Notes under the pieces: generated by a model
Databases searched by the model: none
The model's input: only the letters and a program-made list of their open reading frames with translations
What the model was told of the DNA's origin: nothing
Assembly (NCBI RefSeq): GCF_900109655.1
Contig: NZ_FOAT01000007.1
Span: 1-64,000 of the forward strand
From: Hominimerdicola alba
Lineage (GTDB): Bacteria; Bacillota; Clostridia; Oscillospirales; Ruminococcaceae
Direction of reading: 5' to 3'
Length of the DNA: 64,000 nucleotides
Program-made: the position numbers and the translations under genes
Shown here: positions 34,228 through 44,589 of the stretch, piece after piece
Numbering within the stretch: position 1 is the stretch's first letter
Layout: each line of letters begins with the position of its first letter

Positions 34228-34766
34228 TATTCTCCCTCCTGTTCTGTGAGTATCTTTCTGAGTTTGACAAGCCCCCGCGAGACTATCTTGTCAACTGTGT
34301 TGGTTTTCATTTTCAGTATAGCGGCTATCTCTCGACTTTTCTGCCCGAAGAAATACTTTCGCAGAAATATCTCCGAATCAGGTCTGCCCAGTGAAACTAT
34401 CGCTTCAATAAGATGCCTGCGTGTGTCACGGTTTTCAGTATTATCAGCGACAGTATCAGCTATCTCCTCAAATGATATATTTTCCATCTTTGAGATATGC
34501 TTTTTGTAGATATTGATACTGTGCCGTTTAGCGATGACCGCAAGATACGGTGCAACAGCCATTACAGGCTTTTCCGATTTCCTGAAGTATTCATAGAAAC
34601 TCAGAAAAATATCGCTCACGGCTTCTTCTATATCCTCTTTTGAGCATACACCGGAAAGCTTGCTGTACGCAATAGTATAAACATAACCGCTGTATTTCTC
34701 CACCACTTCCGCAAGTCCCCGTTCGGGTTCAGCTTGCAGCAGTTCTGTTAGCTCCTTATCCGTCAT
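34227..34766 (-). CDS. ECF-type RNA polymerase sigma factor
   Basis: This 179-residue protein has region 2 (EDIEEAVSDIFLSFYEYF) and region 4 (REIAAILKMKTNTVDKIVSRGLVKLRKIL). It is closely related to the sigma gene at 44053 (shared start TEKELLxLL-type, IFxRKYFFGQ). It is translationally coupled to the anti-sigma gene below. The palindrome TGAAACGTTTCA lies 16 bp before its start codon. Confidence 0.9.
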   Translation of the reverse strand: MTDKELTELLQAEPERGLAEVVEKYSGYVYTIAYSKLSGVCSKEDIEEAVSDIFLSFYEYFRKSEKPVMAVAPYLAVIAKRHSINIYKKHISKMENISFEEIADTVADNTENRDTRRHLIEAIVSLGRPDSEIFLRKYFFGQKSREIAAILKMKTNTVDKIVSRGLVKLRKILTEQEGE

Positions 34767-34782
34767 AAGAAAACCTCACTTT

Positions 34783-34830
34783 TGAAACGTTTCACCTACT
34801 ACATTCAATTTTCAAGCATAAAAACTGACA
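34783..34830 (-). promoter_or_regulatory. conserved control region of ECF operon 1
   Basis: Minus-strand TGTCAGTTTTTATG (34830-34817), 22 bp, then the perfect palindrome TGAAACGTTTCA (34794-34783), 16 bp before the sigma ATG. The same two elements, 21 bp apart, precede the second ECF operon at 43989-44035. Confidence 0.7.
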
Positions 34831-35113
34831 GTCACAGATAATATTATATCATTATATATGTAAACATTTCATGAACTGATGTTATGTTACTGAAAGCAGA
34901 CAAATCAAGAAGATAATAGCGTGGCTATCAATATCCAAATAAAAGGCAAAGTAAACTCCCCTACTATAATTATACATTGTAGGGGAGAAAACTTCGCTAT
35001 CTTTCAAATACGGACTTTACTTTCATTACAGGATATGGCTTGTCTTGAATTTCAGTTTGCCGTCAACATCCGTGCAATGAAATTCTCACACTGTTTGTTT
35101 CAGAGATATAAAA
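34831..35113. repeat. intergenic region with CTCCCCTAC inverted repeat
   Basis: CTCCCCTAC (34956-34964) pairs with GTAGGGGAG (34979-34987); a further AAGT/ACTT pair extends it outside symmetric AAA bulges. It may be the terminator of the 502-residue gene on the minus strand or a small structured element. Otherwise no gene. Confidence 0.5.
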
Positions 35114-36622
35114 TTAACTATCAAATTTAAAAAACTTTACAATTGTTGCTAAACCGGCAAGTGAAGCGATGATCTTGCTGCCATGGTCTTCCATAAAAGT
35201 CAAAACCATTTTGAAACGGCTCTTACTATCATTTGCCTTACTTTCAGATTTTTCCGTAACACTTTCACGTGCAGTATTAAATATTTCAAGCAGTACGTTT
35301 TTCTGTTCGTCAGTCAGATCGCTATTACCTGATATGATCTTACAAGCTTCATTTAGTTCATTCAAGAAACTGCTTTCTTCTTCACTATTGAAATTGACAC
35401 TGACTTTTGCATTATCGCCTATAACCGCACTTCCCATATTACCATAATTATTTATAGTGTTATTGATCTCTTTTGGTTTATTGCTATCTTGCATTCGATT
35501 AACCTCCTCAACTGCTTTTTGGGCAATATCATTTAGCGTATTTCCCTCTTGGATCTCATTGACGATTCTCTGAATAACAGAATGTATCATTTCAACATTA
35601 AGTCCATCGATCCCGATATACTGCGCCTCGGACATTTCATCTTTCCAAAGTACTATACATGGGATATATAAACGACATTTCTCTTTTATTGAATCCAACC
35701 CTGCTGCGAATTCATAACCGGATTTTGCATAATCATTGCTATAATATATATCCAGTTCTTCTCCTGATAAAAAGTCAAAATCAGACCAATGATCCCTGAT
35801 CATTTTTTTATAGTTTTCATCGTTTTGTAGAGTAAGTATCAGGCACTTGAAACGATTTTCTTCATTACAGTATCGCTCAATAATGTATTTAAGATTATGG
35901 CTTTTATGTCCATGCCCATTAAATAACCATCTTAATCTGTTTATTATTGTGTTGTTATCCGATCGTTTGAAAAATTTGATAAGCTTCTCGGCCTCTATCA
36001 TACTTTTATGATTATCAATACAATAAGCGTTTGCTAGATCTTCAAATTGATCAACTGTCATCTTATCTATTTTCAAATCATTTTGTCCGAGCCAGTCAAC
36101 AAAATCGATTTCAACAGGATTTTTAAATAATGTCATAAAATTCAAATATGGTCTTTTACTCTCTTTATATGTCTGTCCTGATTCGAGATAATCCCGGGCA
36201 TTGCAGATCAGGGTATCAGCATTCATATCTAAGTGAAATATTGATTCATGAGTACGTTTTTGATAATATGGGTCAAAACAGAAATTTCTGAAATAGTAAA
36301 AAAATGAATTGATGATATGTTTGTAATCATTACCTTTTAGCTGTAAGTCCTTGTTTCGACTAATACAATCTTGGTAATACGGACTTTCCTGAAACATACG
36401 AAAAAGCATTTCAAATCCTTTATCGGGATCATATATTCTTTCATCAGACCGCTGATTATTGTTTGAACAATAATCTTCCGCTTTATGGTATAACTGCATT
36501 TCGTATTCTTCATCAAATAACAGATCATATATATCTATGTTGTCTGAATACTCGTATGATTTTATAGAACTACTTAACCATTCCAGAAAATCTAATATTG
36601 CAAAATCGGGTAAATGAATCAT
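35114..36622 (-). CDS. uncharacterised protein with Asn-rich motif and C-terminal hydrophobic tail
   Basis: This 502-residue, AT-biased gene encodes a largely helical cytoplasmic protein. Near residues 300-320 is a DHWSDFDFLSGEELDIYY segment of the sort I associate with phage-defence-linked unknowns, and near 400 an INNTINNYGNMGSAVIGDNA motif like the beta-repeat linkers (NxxG-x-IGD) seen in such proteins. The end has a hydrophobic stretch (KIIASLAGLATIVKFF) that could insert in the membrane. No enzyme motif was seen. It lies alone with AT-rich flanks, suggesting acquisition. Confidence 0.7.
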   Translation of the reverse strand: MIHLPDFAILDFLEWLSSSIKSYEYSDNIDIYDLLFDEEYEMQLYHKAEDYCSNNNQRSDERIYDPDKGFEMLFRMFQESPYYQDCISRNKDLQLKGNDYKHIINSFFYYFRNFCFDPYYQKRTHESIFHLDMNADTLICNARDYLESGQTYKESKRPYLNFMTLFKNPVEIDFVDWLGQNDLKIDKMTVDQFEDLANAYCIDNHKSMIEAEKLIKFFKRSDNNTIINRLRWLFNGHGHKSHNLKYIIERYCNEENRFKCLILTLQNDENYKKMIRDHWSDFDFLSGEELDIYYSNDYAKSGYEFAAGLDSIKEKCRLYIPCIVLWKDEMSEAQYIGIDGLNVEMIHSVIQRIVNEIQEGNTLNDIAQKAVEEVNRMQDSNKPKEINNTINNYGNMGSAVIGDNAKVSVNFNSEEESSFLNELNEACKIISGNSDLTDEQKNVLLEIFNTARESVTEKSESKANDSKSRFKMVLTFMEDHGSKIIASLAGLATIVKFFKFDS

Positions 36623-37507
36623 CTATAGTACCTCTTTTGAAAAACTCGATAAATTCATTATATCATTATTAATTTACTAAGTCAATATGATTAAGATTTA
36701 ATTATTCAAAATAACGAAATTAGGTTTTGAGTTTTGAAAAAACAGTATATAGTCAGCTCACCATACGCCCTAACCAATCGGTAATAGACCAAATTGAACT
36801 CATGCTTTCTCTGTTCCACTATCATAACAAAGCCGATCTACTTCTATTAATTCTTCCCTTGGTTAAGAAGACTTCACATTCCAAACAAAAGTCAATTATT
36901 TTATTAACATTAATCAATATTCAATAGTATTTTTTTACAATAATTTATTACAATTCTATTGCTAATTGCACTTATTTCATTAATTTACTTTTGATTATTG
37001 CAAATGTTATTGACTATTAAGTAATTTAATGATATAATTTCTTTTGTTGTGAAAATCAACAATTAAAATCACTTAAAATTGGGATTAAAGTCGATTAGTG
37101 CTTATGATGTGAAGCATTCTTCATATTTTCGATGAAAGATATATTTACATAGCAGTATTGATAAGCCTGTATTTACTAAATAATCTCAGACAAAAGTCAA
37201 ATTTTAATTATAATAAAAGAAAAGATTTTTTAGTGAAACAGCTTTCGGCAAAATGACAGACGGATCAGTTTAATAGATGTTTACGTTGTTGCTCCTGCAG
37301 CATTTAATTCTTAATATATATTAATATCATACAGTATTTAACTTATCAAAAGTTTTAGTACTTAGAAAATAATTGATTGTTCGTAAGATCAAAACATTAA
37401 ATTCGGCACAGAATGGAGGAGAGTTGGTTTTCAATGTTTAATGTTTTCTTCTTTATGATCGGTCAGTTATTAATAAATATTTTTAAAACGAAGGAGTAAA
37501 ATTAAAC
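36623..37507 (+). promoter_or_regulatory. 885-bp AT-rich gap with a distant promoter for the M23 gene
   Basis: A plus-strand promoter TTGACT (37010-37015), 17-bp spacer, TATAAT (37033-37038) lies ~470 bp before the M23 peptidase start. The implied leader (~460 nt) is AT-rich and holds a 21-codon hydrophobic frame near its end. No tRNA or known riboswitch was recognised. Confidence 0.55.
37434..37499 (+). CDS. possible 21-residue hydrophobic leader peptide
   Basis: Frame MFNVFFFMIGQLLINIFKTK with GGAGGAG 12 bp upstream; its stop overlaps the ribosome site (GGAG) of the M23 gene. Could be a translation-coupling leader or chance. Confidence 0.3.
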   Translation: MFNVFFFMIGQLLINIFKTKE

Positions 37508-38875
<1,368 letters not shown>

Positions 38876-38925
38876 TCTCGGTTACACGCTGTTTTCTTCT
38901 GAGATGAATAGCGTACACTGACAAC

Positions 38926-38964
38926 AAGCCCCCCTATGGTATTACAGAAACCATAGGGGGGCTT
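38926..38964 (+). terminator. terminator of the M23 gene
   Basis: A perfect 15-bp stem (AAGCCCCCCTATGGT), 9-nt loop, then TTTTTT run. Confidence 0.9.
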
Positions 38965-39054
38965 TTTTATCATTGTACGTTTTTTATGGTTCGGTTCACA
39001 TATCGTGATTCTCCGTGCTTTTGATTTTATCTTAAAACCTTAATTGCTTCTATA

Positions 39055-39606
39055 CTATTTACCTTTTTTCCTTTCAGGGAATATCCACCACGCCGAAACT
39101 GCGGCAACTATGATATATGCCGCTATCGGACAGAAACCGCCGAGGCACGCCGCTAAGGTATAGGTGATAATGCTGATGATGTTGCGCGGACCCAGATTGA
39201 AATCCTTTGCCGTTCCGTTTTCACGGGCAATAAGATATATCAGAAGATGGATCGTCAGGCAGGCTAGCAGCATATCAAAAAAGTACAAAGATACGGGAGC
39301 GAATGCGGTGGGATGCGAGCCTATCCAGGCTGTTGTGAAGGGTATGAATGACATCACGAACATCCATGCAATATTGCACCAGAGTATCGGATAATTTACT
39401 CTCTTGACATCGTGAAAAATGATGTGATGATTTACCCAGTAGATCGCCACAAACACAAAGCTCAGCAGATACGCAAGCAGTGTCGGTGCAAGATCAAAAA
39501 AATCGCTGAGCTTGTCACCCGCGGGCTGTTTTAATTCCAATACCATGATAGTAATAATGATCGCCAGCACTCCGTCGCTGAATGCTTCAAGTCTGTTCTT
39601 CTCCAT
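39055..39606 (-). CDS. TMEM175-like (DUF1211) potassium-channel-type membrane protein
   Basis: This 183-residue membrane protein has the family FSDG signature (NRLEAFSDGVLAIIITIMVLEL), then about five more hydrophobic segments, including YLLSFVFVAIYWVNHH. Bacterial TMEM175 proteins are potassium-permeable channels. ATG at 39606 has GAGGAGGG upstream; an in-frame ATG at 39747 does not. Alone on this strand. Confidence 0.85.
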   Translation of the reverse strand: MEKNRLEAFSDGVLAIIITIMVLELKQPAGDKLSDFFDLAPTLLAYLLSFVFVAIYWVNHHIIFHDVKRVNYPILWCNIAWMFVMSFIPFTTAWIGSHPTAFAPVSLYFFDMLLACLTIHLLIYLIARENGTAKDFNLGPRNIISIITYTLAACLGGFCPIAAYIIVAAVSAWWIFPERKKGK

Positions 39607-39913
39607 ATAGTTTTCCCTCCTCATAATATCAGTTAGTGTTTCGATCGCAGTGATCTGCCCTAGTTTGATTATAACACAAACAGCGATATATTGCAATGTC
39701 AAAGGCTGTAAATTGGCAATGTCTGTCACGATATTCGGTGAAGCCACGAGATATCACCTGAATACATCGTGAGTGGTACATAATTAGCCTTTATAGCAAT
39801 ATTCGCCTTGACACCGCAAGAAACACATGTTAAAATTATTAATTATATAGTATGTATCGCAGACGTACATCTATATTTTATATTTTAAATTTTAATCAGA
39901 TAGGAGAGATCAT
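39607..39913 (+). promoter_or_regulatory. intergenic region with BspA gene promoter
   Basis: TTGACA (39808-39813), 17-bp spacer, TAAAAT (39831-39836), about 80 bp before the start of the long BspA-like gene. Nothing else recognised. Confidence 0.7.
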
Positions 39914-42130
39914 ATGAAAAAACAACTGATGAGAAAAGCATTAACTGCTGCAGTGGCATTTGCCCTTATTGGCGGAACGGTAACTGCTCCCGTTGGAGAT
40001 AAGACTGTATTCAGCAGTATGATAAATGCTGAAGCTGCAACATTGACCACGTCTTTAAATTGGAATACCGGCGTACTTACTTTAAAAGGAAATGTTACAA
40101 AGGAAGATGTGCAGCTATGGAAAAATAATAAAGACGTTAAAACAGTAGTGTGTGAAGAAGGTACAGTATTCCCTGCTGATTGTTCAAGAATGTTTGATTC
40201 GTTCAAGGCAAATCGAATTGACCTTAGTAATGCAGATACTTCCAATGTTACAAACATGAAATATATGTTCTCTGATTGTCGTGTTACATATCTTGATCTC
40301 AGCGGATTTGATACATCAAATGTTACCGATATGTTTGGTATGTTTTCTAAATGTCACGCCGGCCATCTTGACCTTACAAGCTTTGATACATCTAAAGTAA
40401 CTGATATGAGCAGCATGTTCAGAAATTGTTATGCTTCATCGATTGATCTAAACAGCTTTGATACCTCAAGTGTAAATGATATGAATTGTATGTTCAGCGA
40501 ATGTAGTGCTGAATCACTTGATCTGAGCAGCTTTGATACCTCAAATGTTTCTATGATGTGTTATATGTTCAATAAGTGTAACTTGAAAAAACTAAATATC
40601 AGCAGTTTTAATACATCCAAAGTTACTGAGATGACAGGAATGTTTTGCAATTGTAAAATCGACTCACTTGACCTTCGCAGCTTTGATACATCAAGAGTTA
40701 CTGATATGAGCAGTATGTTCTACCAATGTACTGCTAAAACCATTGATCTGAGCAGCTTTGATACATCAAATGTAATCAGTATGAACGGGATGTTCGCCCA
40801 ATGTAAAGTTAATTCTCTTGATCTGAGAAATTTTGATACATCAAAAGTTACTGATATGTACGCTATGTTCCGTGGCTGTTTCGCTGAATCAATCGATATC
40901 AGCAGTTTCAATACATCCGGTGTTATCACTATGGGTGAAATGTTTGCGAAATGCAGTGCTGGATCTATTGATGTCAGTGGATTTAACACATCTAAAGTTA
41001 CTGATATGGATTTGTTATTCAGCAATTGTCAATTCAGATCACTTGATGTCAGCAATTTTGATACATCAAATGTTACTAATATGAATGGTATGTTTTGTGG
41101 CTGTAAAAATCTGACAGAGCTTGATCTTAGAAACTTTGATACTTCAAAAGTCACTGATATCAGTATCATGTTCAATGGCTGTAATAACCTTGAATACCTT
41201 GATATTACCAGCTTTGATACATCAAACGTTACCCGTATGAATGCTGTGTTCACTGATTGTTATAACCTCAGATCTCTTGACGTTACCGGCTTTGATACAT
41301 CAAACGTAACATCTATGAGCGGCGTTTTCTATGATTGTAAAAGCCTGACCACACTCGATGTAAGCAGCTTTGATACTAGCAACGTATCATATATGAACGG
41401 TATGTTCTATGGCTGTACCGGTCTTACTACACTTGACCTCAGCAGTTTTGATACAAGCACGGTCGATGATATTAGCCGTATGTTTAAGAACTGTACCGGT
41501 CTGACATCGCTTGATCTGAGCAGTTTTGATACCGGCATGGTAACAAATATGGATAATATGTTCTCAGGCTGTACCGAGCTTACATCACTTGATCTGAGCA
41601 GCTTTGATACACGCAAGGTAAATTTTACAGGAGTTTACGAAATGTTCAGTGATTGTAATAAGCTGAAAACTCTTAAAATGGGCGAGAATTTCAAAGATCT
41701 GACCAAGAGCGCAACACTTATAAACGGAGAAGGCTGGATAAATGTAAATGCTCCCTCGACCGTTGTAAGCGGCAGCGGAGAATATGCAGTTATTAACAAC
41801 TACGGAAACAACACTTACAAAAGACTGATCTCAGGTAAAGTAGAAGATCCCCTCACATATCCCACGAACATCAAGGTGGAATACAGTGAAAAATATCATC
41901 AGGTAAGATTCACATGGGATAAAGTAGAAGGTGCTGACAGATACGGAATCGCTGTATACCTAGCAGGCAAATGGAGAGTACAGACACAAACCCTCACAGA
42001 CACTACCTATACTTCTCCAAAAAATCTTACTCCCGGCAAGACCTACAAGGTAGCCATTGCGGCAAGAGTAAACGGCAAATGGGATACAGCAAATGCTATC
42101 AAACATGCAGGTACTGTTACCATAAAATGA
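39914..42130 (+). CDS. long BspA-like surface protein with 19 DUF285 repeats
   Basis: This 738-residue exoprotein has a signal peptide (KKQLMRKALTAAVAFALIGG...AEA), 19 copies of a 23-25-residue DUF285-type LRR (pattern FDTSNVTDMxxMFxxC then LxxLDLSS, residues ~95-580) and a C-terminal Fn3-like domain (YPTNIKVEYSEKYHQVRFTW ... GKWDTANAIKHAGTVTI). Such surface proteins bind host or other cell surfaces. A near-identical C-terminal domain closes the paralogue at 47088, although that one carries fewer repeats and an added C-terminal domain. GGAGAGATC precedes the ATG. Confidence 0.88.
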   Translation: MKKQLMRKALTAAVAFALIGGTVTAPVGDKTVFSSMINAEAATLTTSLNWNTGVLTLKGNVTKEDVQLWKNNKDVKTVVCEEGTVFPADCSRMFDSFKANRIDLSNADTSNVTNMKYMFSDCRVTYLDLSGFDTSNVTDMFGMFSKCHAGHLDLTSFDTSKVTDMSSMFRNCYASSIDLNSFDTSSVNDMNCMFSECSAESLDLSSFDTSNVSMMCYMFNKCNLKKLNISSFNTSKVTEMTGMFCNCKIDSLDLRSFDTSRVTDMSSMFYQCTAKTIDLSSFDTSNVISMNGMFAQCKVNSLDLRNFDTSKVTDMYAMFRGCFAESIDISSFNTSGVITMGEMFAKCSAGSIDVSGFNTSKVTDMDLLFSNCQFRSLDVSNFDTSNVTNMNGMFCGCKNLTELDLRNFDTSKVTDISIMFNGCNNLEYLDITSFDTSNVTRMNAVFTDCYNLRSLDVTGFDTSNVTSMSGVFYDCKSLTTLDVSSFDTSNVSYMNGMFYGCTGLTTLDLSSFDTSTVDDISRMFKNCTGLTSLDLSSFDTGMVTNMDNMFSGCTELTSLDLSSFDTRKVNFTGVYEMFSDCNKLKTLKMGENFKDLTKSATLINGEGWINVNAPSTVVSGSGEYAVINNYGNNTYKRLISGKVEDPLTYPTNIKVEYSEKYHQVRFTWDKVEGADRYGIAVYLAGKWRVQTQTLTDTTYTSPKNLTPGKTYKVAIAARVNGKWDTANAIKHAGTVTIK

Positions 42131-42406
42131 TCAGCAGATATCGATAAGATCTCCTGCTTTGTCTTTCCATGCTTCCCTGCCCGCCATAACATCTTTCGCC
42201 GAGGAAGAGCAAAACCAAAAGGCAGTGAAAAAGTGATAGCAGGTGAAGCTTATACTAACAAAGAAAATTTATATTGGGATCGGATATCCGTTTTATAAAT
42301 AAGAGAGTTCGGTCATCTTATTGGATGTACTACGGTTATCTCAAATGAACATAGGACGATGATAATGGGGTTGCAGCTCTTTTAGCTGCAACTCCATTTA
42401 TTGCTT
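42131..42406. other. intergenic region with hairpin downstream of BspA gene
   Basis: Contains the stem GTTGCAGCT (42370-42378) / AGCTGCAAC (42384-42392), just after the IS110 relic's stop on the minus strand. No T run on either strand is convincing. No gene seen. Confidence 0.35.
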
Positions 42407-42859
42407 TCATTCAACATACTGCATTTCCTTTCTTGAAACCGAAGACAGCAGTTCTGCACGCTCTTTTTCATCTGCTTTCAGCTTGCCAAGTCTGTAAAGA
42501 TGTGCAAGGCGGTATGCATCTACCTTATCGTTCTTGATGTTTCAGATATCCACGTTTTTGATACTTTCACTTTGTATCGGGTTGATGACCATTACCGTGT
42601 ATCCGTTGTCTACAAGCTGTTTGTAAAGGATACGATGATAGTGCGCAGTCGCTTCCATGATGCAGACAAGTATGGCATCAAGTTCGTCAGAGATGGTCGA
42701 CAGCTTTTCCAAAAAGTCGGTTATTGAATCCGGGGTATGGTGAACGATACCTCGTTTCACTATCTTGTTACTGACATCAAGCACACAGAAATCGCTTTTT
42801 TCTTTGCTGAAATCGATACCCATCACGGGGATATCCTGCGGATAAATTCTTACTTTCAA
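42407..42859 (-). pseudogene. IS110-family transposase N-terminal relic
   Basis: Only about 150 codons of a ~400-residue IS110 transposase remain: the DEDD RuvC-like start (VMGIDFSKEKSDFCVLDV), MEATAHYH and then, after an in-frame TGA at 42539-42541, KNDKVDAYRLAHLYRLGKL before the frame stops. A TTG with GGAGG upstream at 42859 is the original start. The fragment keeps the D-E-D acidic residues but lacks the C-terminal Tnp domain and Ser. It cannot encode an active transposase. Its 5' leader is nevertheless preserved. Confidence 0.8.
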
Positions 42860-43250
42860 AGTATTACCTCCATTCACATTTCGAGGCTGAACGTTTTTCA
42901 CAAAGATCGCTATGCTGGCTATGAATAGGAGTAGACAGACAAAAGCTGTACCCGACCGGCAAGTATAAAAAGCATGGCAGCCTCATATTATGGTAGTTTC
43001 ATTTTACATAAACCTTCGGTCGGGTGCAACGTTTTGTTTTGCCAAACTAACATTGTTGCTTATAGTTTGGTTGGTAATTACATTCTAATAGCAAGTATAG
43101 AAAGTGCCGTATACCGAGGTCACGGCTCTTTCCCAAAACGCAGTACCCCTGCGATCTGGCTGTTAAGGGAACCCGTAGCCCTTAACGATAGCCCTCTATC
43201 GAGAGTGTCCAACAGAATTGAATAAAAAGAAGCACCCATCAAAGGAAAGC
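42860..43250 (-). ncRNA. structured 5' leader of the IS110 relic (possible orphan bridge RNA)
   Basis: This ~390-bp region lies upstream of the truncated transposase, where IS110 elements encode their bridge/seek RNA. It holds several stems: GGCT...GTTAAGGG with CCCTTAAC...AGCC (43158-43193), CGCAG/CTGCG (43139-43153), GCCGT/ACGGC (43106-43126) and a CCCGACCG/CGGTCGGG pair (42951-43024). A minus-strand promoter TTGCAC (43029-43024), 17-bp spacer, TAAAAT (43006-43001) is inside. The ends and the exact RNA are inferred. Confidence 0.5.
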
Positions 43251-43326
43251 TTGACAGCTGCCATAAGAGCAAAGAGCAGGAAGCGAATAATAACGATCGG
43301 GAATTATAGAAATTATATGTAAGCCC

Positions 43327-43355
43327 TTGATTAGCGGAGATATATTTGATATAAT
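43327..43355 (+). promoter_or_regulatory. promoter of the ATPase relic
   Basis: TTGATT, 17-bp spacer, TATAAT, ahead of GGGGCGATCCT and the ATG at 43380. Confidence 0.6.
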
Positions 43356-43379
43356 AGAAAAAAGCAAAGGGGCGATCCT

Positions 43380-43618
43380 ATGGGTATTATACTGAATTCA
43401 AAATGTCTTTTAACTCTAACATCTACGTTGATAAAAGCGAGCTTATTATACAGACCAATTCTGTTTTGAAAACTGGAAACCGATTTGTCTGTATAACCCG
43501 TCCTAGACGTTTCGGTAAATCTATGGCTGCGAATATGCTCACTGCATATTACAGCTGTGGGTGCGATTCCAAAGAGTTCTTTGACAAGCACCACGAGTGC
43601 GTGATCGAGAAGATATGA
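43380..43618 (+). pseudogene. AAA-ATPase/PD-DExK family gene, N-terminal relic
   Basis: The first codons (MGIILN) are followed by a deletion and frame change; the true family reading resumes as FNSNIYVDKSELI, then CITRPRRFGKSMAANMLTAYYSCG, the Walker A region of the AAA-like DUF1703 family (usually ~500-600 residues). The frame stops after ~70 residues. Only the nucleotide-binding start survives. Confidence 0.75.
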
Positions 43619-44052
43619 AAAGAGGGCGGTCCCGTTTTTTTGACGGAACCGCCCTGTTCTGTATCGCAGGCGATGTTGTTCATAACTTCTTGGATAAACC
43701 GTGTTATCCTAACTATCCTAATTGAAGTATCACTACGATCTGTGCATTGACATTTTATCAGCATTGTGATATTATAGTATAAGAGAATTTGAAAACATTA
43801 TAGAGCCGATAAAAGGTTTTGTAAAAGGCGGGCGGTCACATATTTCAGTGCTTGTGAAATAGAGTGAACTGCCCGTTCTTTGTGTCCGTATATGATAGGT
43901 TTAAGAGGAAAAGTATGTTTCAAACGGACACGGTGACGAGAGAAAGAAAATCCTGTTCACAAAACGTTTACAAATGTTTTTTGTGGCGTGTCAGTTTTTA
44001 CGTTTTACTTCCGACTTGGTATATGAAACGTTTCAAAGCGAGGTTTTTTGAT
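43619..44052 (+). promoter_or_regulatory. control region of ECF operon 2
   Basis: A hairpin GGGCGGT.../...ACCGCCC (43625-43655) follows the ATPase relic. TGTCAGTTTTTACG (43989-44002), 21 bp, then the palindrome TGAAACGTTTCA (44024-44035) lies 17 bp before the sigma ATG, matching operon 1. No gene in the stretch before it. Confidence 0.7.
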
Positions 44053-44589
44053 ATGACCGAAAAAGAATTGCTTGCCCTGCTGTCTGCGGACCCGCGACGG
44101 GGACTTGAACAGACCGTGCGGCAATATACCCCATATGTTATGAAAATAGTGCGGACAAAGCTGAGCGGGATATGCACCGCAGAGGATCTTGAAGAAACTG
44201 TCAGTGATATATTTATGATGTTTTACAGGTATATCACCCAGAACAAAAAAGAGATCAGATCGGTAAAGGCTTTGCTTGCTGTGATGTCAAGGCGGAGATG
44301 TGCAGATGTGTATGAAAAGTCACTGAAGCACAAGGACGATATCCCGATGGATGAACTGGCAGAACTTCCCGCAGATGAACATTGGAACGATGACCGCAGT
44401 CGGCTGAACGAGGCACTGCACAAGCTTGGTCAGCCTGATGAGGAGATATTCATACGCAAATACTTTTTCGGACAAAACAGCCGCTCGATAGGAGAAGAAA
44501 TGGGAATAAGACACAATACGATCGATAAGCGCATTTCACGAGGGCTCAAAAAACTGAAAAAAATACTGGAGGAGAGTAATGATGGATAA
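44053..44589 (+). CDS. ECF-type RNA polymerase sigma factor (paralogue 2)
   Basis: This 178-residue protein has region 2 (EDLEETVSDIFMMFYRYI) and region 4 (RSIGEEMGIRHNTIDKRISRGLKKLKKIL), and is clearly a paralogue of the sigma at 34766. ATG at 44053 (MTEKELLALL) matches the paralogue start and has AGCGAGG upstream; the longer frame from 43864 lacks support. Its stop overlaps the anti-sigma start. Confidence 0.9.
   Translation: MTEKELLALLSADPRRGLEQTVRQYTPYVMKIVRTKLSGICTAEDLEETVSDIFMMFYRYITQNKKEIRSVKALLAVMSRRRCADVYEKSLKHKDDIPMDELAELPADEHWNDDRSRLNEALHKLGQPDEEIFIRKYFFGQNSRSIGEEMGIRHNTIDKRISRGLKKLKKILEESNDG

Noticed and set aside
36727-36927. 66-codon TTG frame before the M23 promoter
   Set aside because: No ribosome site and ordinary AT-rich composition; may be chance.
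39914-42130. Tandem DNA repeats considered as a CRISPR-like array
   Set aside because: The repeats are in-frame protein repeats with divergent bases, no spacers and no cas genes.
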